Origin: Demequina capsici | GTDB lineage: Bacteria > Actinomycetota > Actinomycetes > Actinomycetales > Demequinaceae | DNA: 64,000 nucleotides | Reading direction: 5' to 3' | NCBI RefSeq assembly: GCF_032102965.1 | Contig: NZ_CP134880.1 | Location: 2,046,001 to 2,110,000 of the forward strand | Shown here: positions 59,217 through 64,000 of the stretch, piece after piece | Position numbering within the stretch: the first letter of the stretch is position 1 | Layout of the letters: each line of letters starts with the position of its first letter | Made by a program: the position numbers and the translations under genes | Notes under the pieces: generated by a model | The model's database searches: none | Told to the model about the DNA's origin: nothing | The model's input: only the letters and a program-made list of their open reading frames with translations

Positions 59217-59936
59217 GTGCTGGAACGCATGCGCGCCAACCCCGAGACCAGCTATCTGGGCCTGATGCTCGCGTTGACCTTCTCCACCGGCGTGATCGAC
59301 GCCGTCGGCTATCTGGGCCTGGACCGCGTGTTCACAGGGAACATGACCGGCAACGTGGTGGTGCTCGGCATGGGTCTCGCGGGCGCCGACAACCTGCCGG
59401 TGCTCGGCCCGGCCGTCGCTCTGGCGGCGTTCATGACCGGCGCGGCGATCGGCGGCCGGGTGCTGCGCGGCTCCCGCGACGGATGGACGGGCAAGCACAC
59501 GGCGCTGTTCGGAGGAGTCGCGGGAGTGCTGCTGGCGGGCGCGATCACCGTGCTGCTGGTGACCGTGACGGAGCGTTCGCTGCTCGCCTACTCGGTGACA
59601 GCGTCGATGGGTCTCGCGATGGGATGCCAGGCGGCGACGGCCCGGCACATCGCGGTGAAGGACGTCACCACCGTCGTCGTGACCTCGACGATCACGAGCC
59701 TCGCGTCGGACTCGGCGTTCGGCAAGGGCGGCGGCCAGCCGTGGGCGCGGCGGGCGGGCGCGGTGGTGCTGATCATGGCAGGCGCAGGCACCGGCGCCCT
59801 GCTGCTGAAGGCCCACCTGGGCGGCGGCCTGCTCCTGTCAGCGGTGATCACGATGGTGGTGCTCGCGCTGGGCCACACCACTCGCCCGGGTCGCGGCCCG
59901 CGTGTGCCTTACGACGGAGTGCTCAGCCAGGGCTAA
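59217..59936 (+). CDS. YoaK-family (DUF1275) membrane protein
   Basis: 239 residues with about six membrane helices. The start of the family is LGLMLALTFSTGVIDAVGYL followed by FTGNMTGNVVVLGMGLAG, the DUF1275 signature; QAATARHIAVKDVTTVVVTS is the second conserved region. Function is unknown, probably transport. GTG at 59217 follows AGGAGG (59206-59211) with 5-nt spacing. It overlaps by 4 nt the end of the convergent small membrane gene. Confidence 0.87.
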   Translation: MLERMRANPETSYLGLMLALTFSTGVIDAVGYLGLDRVFTGNMTGNVVVLGMGLAGADNLPVLGPAVALAAFMTGAAIGGRVLRGSRDGWTGKHTALFGGVAGVLLAGAITVLLVTVTERSLLAYSVTASMGLAMGCQAATARHIAVKDVTTVVVTSTITSLASDSAFGKGGGQPWARRAGAVVLIMAGAGTGALLLKAHLGGGLLLSAVITMVVLALGHTTRPGRGPRVPYDGVLSQG

Positions 59937-60121
59937 TTCGCGAGCGCCGCGAACACGTCGTAGACCAGGAACGCGGGCCACACCAGCGCCTGGAGCAGCG
60001 CGCCGACGTGCTCCCAGAAGCCGTCGGCCTGCTGCCAGAACCACACCGCCGAACCGACCATCCCCAGGAAGTAGCCTCCGCCGCCTGCTGCGGCGCTGCC
60101 GCCGTATCCGTTGCTGCTCAT
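59933..60121 (-). CDS. Small conserved membrane protein (62 residues)
   Basis: 62 residues. A Gly/Ser-rich start is followed by GYFLGMVGSAVWFWQQADGF and VGALLQALVWPAFLVYDVFA: two membrane-associated helices. The pattern of a QQADGFWE-type turn and an LKALVWPAFLVYE-type second helix recurs in short actinobacterial proteins I recognise, but no function is known. ATG 60121 was chosen over a longer in-frame start because the extension is basic and unrelated. Weak Shine-Dalgarno (GGGGGTG). Confidence 0.6.
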   Translation of the reverse strand: MSSNGYGGSAAAGGGGYFLGMVGSAVWFWQQADGFWEHVGALLQALVWPAFLVYDVFAALAN

Positions 60122-60367
60122 GTCGCACCCCCGTGCCGAGGCGCGACGCGCGCCCCGTTCCTTCATGTTCTAGCAGGCGCTGAGCGCGGCCGCAGGGTGC
60201 GCGTCGGCAGCGGCCATCGCGGTGCCCCCGGGCGAGGGTGCGGCGCCGGCTGTGCAGGCGCATGAGCGAACCGTGGAATGCAGGCGAATGTGCCCCGAGA
60301 CGCTCACCCGACAGCACCACGACACGCCAATACGCTGTTCTATCAGGGATGACGTTCGCCTTCTCGC
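60122..60367. other. Intergenic spacer upstream of the Hsp20 promoter
   Basis: No coding region is credible. The stretch is the divergent 5' region of the 62-residue membrane gene; nothing beyond low-complexity GC sequence is seen before the HAIR elements begin at 60368. Confidence 0.5.
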
Positions 60368-60423
60368 CTTGAGCGAACATGACTCAAGTTTGCCTTGAGT
60401 CACTCACGCTCAAGTCTTATAGT
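60368..60423 (+). promoter_or_regulatory. Two tandem HAIR (HspR) operators on the hsp20 promoter
   Basis: HAIR 1 is CTTGAGC-n7-ACTCAAG (60368-60388) and HAIR 2 CTTGAGT-n7-GCTCAAG (60394-60414), against the consensus CTTGAGT-n7-ACTCAAG. The promoter is TTGAGT (60395-60400), 17 bp, TATAGT (60418-60423). HAIR 2 covers the -35 and most of the spacer, predicting HspR repression and heat-shock release. Confidence 0.85.
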
Positions 60424-60532
60424 GAAGGTGAGCGACGGACCCGCGGGGGCCACCAGCAGGGGCCGGCCGACCGGGTCCGCCGCCCGCAGCCGGTGCACAC
60501 GGCACCACCACACGACTACAGAGGAGTTCACC

Positions 60533-60985
60533 ATGATGGCTCGCGAGATCACCCGTCAGACTGTTCCGACGACCACCGCGTCGCTGTGGCAGGACGACCT
60601 GAACCGCATGTTCCGCCAGTTCTTCGGCGACGCCGACGCGCCGCTCGCCGGCGCCTTCTCCCCCGCGCTCGACGTGAAGGAGACGGACGACGCGTTCACG
60701 CTCCATGTGGAGCTGCCCGGCATGAAGCCTGAGGACGTGGAGGTCTCGCTCGAGGACAACGTGCTCACGGTGTCCGGCGAGCGCAGCTTCTACGACGAGA
60801 GCGACGCCGAGGGCTTCCGCCGCATCGAACGCCGCTTCGGCAAGTTCCACCGCGCCGTGCGCCTGCCCGACCGGGTCTCCCCGGACAAGGTGGACGCCAG
60901 CTACAAGGACGGCATCCTCACGGTCACGGTCCCCAAGGCCGAGGAGGCGAAGCCGCGCAAGATCACGGTCGCGAAGGCGGCATAA
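60533..60985 (+). CDS. Hsp20/alpha-crystallin small heat-shock protein
   Basis: 150 residues. The alpha-crystallin domain (about 45-140) has LDVKETDDAFTLHVELPGM, VSLEDNVLTVSGER and the C-terminal DGILTVTVPKAEE (the A-x-x-x-n-G-V-L motif). It binds unfolding proteins in an ATP-independent way. ATG 60533 (a second ATG follows at once) has GAGGAG at 60521-60526. The upstream tandem HAIR elements put it in the HspR regulon, like mycobacterial acr2. Confidence 0.95.
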   Translation: MMAREITRQTVPTTTASLWQDDLNRMFRQFFGDADAPLAGAFSPALDVKETDDAFTLHVELPGMKPEDVEVSLEDNVLTVSGERSFYDESDAEGFRRIERRFGKFHRAVRLPDRVSPDKVDASYKDGILTVTVPKAEEAKPRKITVAKAA

Positions 60986-61086
60986 CCCTCGCGATCGACG
61001 CGCCTGTCGCCACCCCTCCGAAGCCGACAGGCGCCACTCGCCTCGCACCACCGCGTCACCCCCTTCGCGGAGGTCGCAGAGGCGGC

Positions 61087-61118
61087 AAGGGCCCCGGGGC
61101 GTCACCCCCGGGGCCCTT
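61087..61118 (+). terminator. Terminator hairpin after hsp20
   Basis: Perfect 13-bp stem (61087-61099 with 61106-61118) and a 6-nt loop, 102 nt after the stop. It can also act for the convergent beta-helix gene. Confidence 0.7.
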
Positions 61119-61174
61119 CGCACGCGGACCCCGACCACAGCGCACCACGCCCTCATCTGCACAGGCATCACGGG

Positions 61175-61768
61175 TCACTCGCGAGTCGAACCCTCCGGCC
61201 GCGGCGCGTGGAGCTCGCTCTGCTCACGCATGATCTGCGCCATCGGTGTGCCGCGCTCGACGCCGTACACGGTCCCAGGGAAGTCGAGATCCCGTTGGAT
61301 CCGCCAGATCTCGTCGTGACGGTCAGGCGGGAACACATGCGCCGGATGGCCCACCGCCACCCAATGGATCGGCACCGTCACGCCGTCCTCCAGCAAGGAG
61401 TTCACCTGGACGACGGCGCCGATGCGGATCTCGCAACCCGCGCCTACCCGTGCCCCGGCGAAGACCGACGCCCCCGTCGCCACGAAGCTACCGGCCCCCA
61501 CGGTCGCGCCGGAGACGTGCGCATGCGGTCCGATCATCACCGCGTCCCCGATCGTGCATGCGTGACCCGCGCGGGACTTGACCACCGCGTTCTCCATGAT
61601 CAGCACGTCCTCGCCGATCAGCACGCGACCCTGCTCACCCGAGACCACCGCGCCGTGCAACACCCGTGCACCGGGCCCCAGCACCACATCGCCGCTGACC
61701 ACGGCCGACGCCGCCACGGAGGCCGTCGGATGGATCTGGGGGCTCACACCCTCATAGGCCGCGATCAT
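61175..61768 (-). CDS. Left-handed beta-helix (gamma-carbonic anhydrase-like/hexapeptide) protein
   Basis: 197 residues. Repeated hexapeptides (IHPTASVAASAVVSGDVVLG; LIGEDVLIMENAVV; CTIGDAVMIGPHAHVSGATV) build a left-handed beta-helix of the gamma-CA/PaaY/CaiE family, with a helical C-terminal tail. Where active gamma-CAs have GHKVMLHG the sequence reads GPHAHVSG, so the usual zinc histidines are shifted or missing and carbonic anhydrase activity is doubtful. A thioesterase (PaaY) or acyltransferase role is possible. ATG 61768 has GGAGGTGGAG directly upstream; 61807 is a less likely start. Confidence 0.83.
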   Translation of the reverse strand: MIAAYEGVSPQIHPTASVAASAVVSGDVVLGPGARVLHGAVVSGEQGRVLIGEDVLIMENAVVKSRAGHACTIGDAVMIGPHAHVSGATVGAGSFVATGASVFAGARVGAGCEIRIGAVVQVNSLLEDGVTVPIHWVAVGHPAHVFPPDRHDEIWRIQRDLDFPGTVYGVERGTPMAQIMREQSELHAPRPEGSTRE

Positions 61769-61836
61769 CTCCACCTCCGTCCTGCCGCCCGCGCCGCGAA
61801 GCGGCATCCGAGGCCAGGGTACGACCGCGCGCGCGA

Positions 61837-61867
61837 AGGGCCCCGGGGATGATCTCCCCGGAGCCCT
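61837..61867 (-). terminator. Terminator hairpin after the SDR gene
   Basis: 13-bp stem with one mismatch (61837-61849 with 61855-61867) and a 5-nt loop, 49 nt beyond the minus-strand SDR stop. It resembles the hairpin at 61087-61118. Confidence 0.65.
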
Positions 61868-61915
61868 CTGCGCACCCCTGCATCAAGGTGGGACGTCAGA
61901 CCGCGGCGGCGAGCC

Positions 61916-62980
61916 TCAGACCGCGGACCAGCCTCCGTCGGACGGAAGGATCACTCCGTTGAGGTTGACCCCGTCGTCCGAGAGCAGGAACGTGATCGAC
62001 GCCGCGAGCTGGTCGGCCGTCGTCGGAGGCGGGCTCACCGCCAGGGCCCCCATCACCCTCTCCTCGCCGAGCGGTGAGTCGAAGCGCGCCTCGATGTTCG
62101 TGATCACACCGCCGGGCGCGACCGCGTTCACCCGCAATCCGCTCGGTCCGTACATGAACGCGGAACTCTTCGTGAGACCCACCACCGCATGCTTCGACGC
62201 CGTGTAAGCCGCCCCGGCCGCCGAACCGCGCAACCCGGCCTCGGAGGCGATGTTCACGATCGAGCCGCGACCCGCCTCCAGCATGAGCGGGATCACCGCA
62301 CGCGACAGCTTCATGAGGCCTGTGACGTTGACCGCGAACACGCGGTTCCAGATCTCGTCCGACACCTCATGGAGGGGCGTCATGTTGTCCATGATGCCTG
62401 CGACGTTGGCGAGCGCGTCGACCTTCCCTCCCGTCGCCTCCATCACGCGTGCGAGGTCGTCCTCCTTCGTGACGTCGGCGGTGATCACGGTGACGTCGAG
62501 GCCGTCGTGCTCGGCCGCGAAGGCCTTCAGCCTCTCCTCGGAGATGTCGAGACCGATGACGCGGCCACCTTCGCGCGCGACGCGGGATGCGGTGGCGCGG
62601 CCGATCCCGGAGCCCGCTCCGGTCACGATCACGGTCTTCCCGGTGAACCGGCCCTCGGTGATCCGTTCCTCCCATTCCGGGAGATCCGCGGCCTGCGGCG
62701 CGGCACCTGCATCGTCGGGGGCCTCAGGCACGGTCTCGACGGGTGCACCGCCGGCTGCGGCTGCGGCCTCGGCCTTCGCGAGCAGGCCATCCAGCATCTC
62801 CTGGGTGAACTGTCCGCCGCTGACCTTGATGAGCTTGTTCATCGAGAAGCGCCTGACGGGCAGCATCGCCCGCTCGCTCTGTCCGGCATCGGCGAGCATC
62901 TGCCGGATCACGGGACCGCCGTAGGGGTCCTTGAACCAGTCGGCGATCTTCGAGTCGCCGGAGAGATGGGTGAGGGACAT
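61916..62980 (-). CDS. Short-chain dehydrogenase/reductase with ~105-residue N-terminal extension
   Basis: 354 residues. The SDR domain begins near residue 112: TGAGSGIG (120-127) is the NAD(P) motif, NVAGIMDN the structural NAG, INIASEAG the catalytic Ser strand and YTASKHAVV the Tyr-Lys pair. The first ~105 residues are not SDR: an ordered part (DWFKDPYGGPVIRQMLADAG; PVRRFSMNKLIKVSGGQF) and an Ala/Pro-rich linker. The ordered part resembles C-terminal tails of GH3-type beta-glucosidases by eye only. Substrate unknown. ATG 62980 with GAAAGGAA; divergent from a TetR gene with palindromes between. Confidence 0.87.
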   Translation of the reverse strand: MSLTHLSGDSKIADWFKDPYGGPVIRQMLADAGQSERAMLPVRRFSMNKLIKVSGGQFTQEMLDGLLAKAEAAAAAGGAPVETVPEAPDDAGAAPQAADLPEWEERITEGRFTGKTVIVTGAGSGIGRATASRVAREGGRVIGLDISEERLKAFAAEHDGLDVTVITADVTKEDDLARVMEATGGKVDALANVAGIMDNMTPLHEVSDEIWNRVFAVNVTGLMKLSRAVIPLMLEAGRGSIVNIASEAGLRGSAAGAAYTASKHAVVGLTKSSAFMYGPSGLRVNAVAPGGVITNIEARFDSPLGEERVMGALAVSPPPTTADQLAASITFLLSDDGVNLNGVILPSDGGWSAV

Positions 62981-62998
62981 GGGGGACTGTTCCTTTCG

Positions 62999-63016
62999 TG
63001 AACGGCGTGCCGTTCA
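62999..63016. promoter_or_regulatory. Perfect 18-bp palindrome, candidate TetR operator for the SDR gene
   Basis: TGAACGGC-GT-GCCGTTCA (62999-63016), 19 bp from the SDR start, where a bound repressor would block transcription or its start. Confidence 0.6.
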
Positions 63017-63188
63017 GCGCGGCAGAGCGCGCGAGCCGGGCCGCGGAGGCGGCGCGCCGGGGGCGGGGTGATGGCGGCGTCGCTCGGCAGTGAACAGCGC
63101 CTCCGGAGCAGGAGCATCGACCTCACCACGCGGCGCGGGCGAGAGGATCGCCAGGCCCCGTTCGTGCATGCGCTGCTCCCTCGTACAT

Positions 63189-63206
63189 CCGGACTTCAGT
63201 GTCCGG
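63189..63206. promoter_or_regulatory. Palindrome over the TetR promoter, candidate autoregulatory operator
   Basis: CCGGAC-n6-GTCCGG (63189-63206), just upstream of TAGCGT (63211-63216), the -10 that ends 6 nt before the leaderless ATG at 63223. Confidence 0.55.
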
Positions 63207-63222
63207 TTGCTAGCGTAGGCGC

Positions 63223-63777
63223 ATGACCACCTCACGCGCCAATCCTGGGCCCCGCGCAGCCGCCGCCAACCGGCGCGCACTGCTCGACGCCGGGCGAGCC
63301 CTCTTCGACGAACGAGGCATCGACGTGCCGCTGGTCGAGGTGGCGCGGCGCGCGGGAGTGGGCCAAGGCGTGCTGTACCGCCACTTCCCGGACCGCCTCG
63401 CGCTCGCGTTCGCGGTGTTCGACGAGAACATGGAGCAGCTCGAGGCGCTCTGCGCCGGCGGTCCGCTCACGCTGCGCAGGCTGGGCCACGAGGTGTCGCA
63501 TCGCGCCGCCGGCGTGGCACCCCTGCTGGCGCTCGTGACGCAGGTGCCCGAAGATCCTCGGCTGATGGCCCTCGAATCACGCATGCGCGCGCTCTTGACG
63601 GCGGCCCGCGATCACGCACGCCACTCGGACCGGATCCGCTCCGACGTCACGATCGACGACCTGCTCACCGCCATCTCGATGGTCGCCGCGCTCACGGCTT
63701 CCACGCCGCCAGCATTGCGCGAGCACCGTGCCGAGCATGCATGGACGCTGCTCGAACGCGGCCTGGAGAGCCGCTGA
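63223..63777 (+). CDS. TetR-family transcriptional regulator
   Basis: 184 residues. The helix-turn-helix is at about 16-60 (LLDAGRALFDERGIDVPLVE; GVGQGVLYRHFPDRLAL), followed by a helical ligand-binding domain. It is divergent from the SDR oxidoreductase, the classical arrangement for a TetR repressor controlling its neighbour and itself; two good palindromes lie between. Start: leaderless ATG 63223. The ligand is unknown. Confidence 0.9.
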   Translation: MTTSRANPGPRAAAANRRALLDAGRALFDERGIDVPLVEVARRAGVGQGVLYRHFPDRLALAFAVFDENMEQLEALCAGGPLTLRRLGHEVSHRAAGVAPLLALVTQVPEDPRLMALESRMRALLTAARDHARHSDRIRSDVTIDDLLTAISMVAALTASTPPALREHRAEHAWTLLERGLESR

Positions 63778-63786
63778 GAGCCGATT

Positions 63787-63802
63787 CCGCGCGTCCGCGC
63801 GG
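63787..63802. terminator. Short hairpin between convergent TetR and amidohydrolase genes
   Basis: CCGCGC-GTCC-GCGCGG: a 6-bp stem and 4-nt loop, 10 nt after the TetR stop. Confidence 0.4.
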
Positions 63803-63809
63803 CGGGTCC

Positions 63810-64000
63810 TCAGAGCGCCTGGTGGGTGACGCGTCCTGCGCACACCGTGAGCGCCACGGGCATCTGGCGCATCGCGGCCATCCCCGCAGCGAGCGGATCG
63901 GCATCCATGACCACCAGGTCCGCGGCGCCTCCCTCCGCGAGTCCGGGAGCCGTCCATGAGGCCGCTAGCGCCGTCTGGACATCAACCGCGTTCGACGGCT
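63810..64000 (-). CDS. Amidohydrolase C-terminus (5' end outside window)
   Basis: About 63 codons are visible, ending at the stop 63810-63812; the start lies beyond the window. The translation includes AEGGAADLVVMDADPLAAGM and PVALTVCAGRVTHQAL, the C-terminal beta-sandwich returning at the end of amidohydrolases: the G-x-x-A-D-L-V-V-x-D pattern followed by V-x-x-T-V-x-x-G-R-V. It resembles YtcJ-type amidohydrolases more than the deaminases in this window. Substrate cannot be inferred. Confidence 0.65.
   Translation of the reverse strand, partial: PSNAVDVQTALAASWTAPGLAEGGAADLVVMDADPLAAGMAAMRQMPVALTVCAGRVTHQAL

Noticed and set aside
58007..60265. Plus-strand open frame of about 750 codons across formamidase and YoaK genes
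   Set aside because: Runs through two real genes in other frames; composition is Arg/Gly-rich without domains.

Overview
The window is a 64 kb chromosomal segment of a very GC-rich bacterium, almost certainly an actinobacterium and probably a Micrococcales member (Demequina/Cellulomonas-like; the genus is inference). The evidence is strong G/C bias at third codon positions, many GTG starts, ATGA/GTGA start-stop overlaps, a class Ib nrdHIEF ribonucleotide reductase operon, an actinobacterial-type NAD-dependent DNA ligase with a long insert, DUF3105 and BON-OmpA proteins, and many promoters of TANNNT type placed 6-7 nt before the start codon (leaderless transcripts). No rRNA, tRNA, CRISPR array, insertion sequence or prophage is visible.

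Layout. 0-4 kb: tail of an APC permease, a MerR/TipAS regulator with its own MerR-type promoter, an FMN reductase, a photolyase and a DUF1801 protein. 4-9.2 kb: a 2-hydroxyacid dehydrogenase and a xylose module (ROK repressor divergent from xylA-xylB) with a -35/-10 promoter and overlapping operator. 9.2-21 kb: M20 dipeptidase, DUF3105 protein, a His-rich CPH-type copper ATPase with a MerR-type promoter, VOC protein, a polysaccharide-deacetylase-like protein, the gatCAB operon, a GNAT acetyltransferase, and a two-gene BON-OmpA operon recalling mycobacterial arfA. 21-23.5 kb: ligA.

23.6-59 kb is dominated by purine and ureide degradation, interleaved with housekeeping genes: 8-oxoguanine deaminase, an ABC importer in one operon with an XRE-cupin regulator, xanthine dehydrogenase (FAD subunit plus a fused FeS-molybdopterin subunit), XdhC, allantoinase, guanine deaminase, purine nucleoside phosphorylase, uraD-uraH, a MocA-like cytidylyltransferase, pucG-pucF (ureidoglycine-glyoxylate aminotransferase, allantoate amidohydrolase), and an HpxZ-amidase fusion coupled to a formamidase/acetamidase. 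Together they would take guanine or 8-oxoguanine through xanthine, urate, allantoin and allantoate to glyoxylate, glycine and ammonia. No urate oxidase is present. Two GlnR-like boxes and three pairs of a 16-bp motif sit in the intergenic spaces of this region. Inserted among these genes are the nrdHIEF operon with paired NrdR boxes, a secreted HNH-excalibur nuclease, PASTA and NlpC/P60 proteins, pgi, a GH43 glycosidase, a FrnE-like oxidoreductase and a PhzF protein.

59-64 kb: YoaK-family membrane protein, a 62-residue membrane protein, an Hsp20 gene behind two tandem HAIR (HspR) operators, a left-handed beta-helix protein, an SDR oxidoreductase with an unusual N-terminal extension divergent from a TetR regulator with two strong palindromes, and the C-terminus of an amidohydrolase running off the window.
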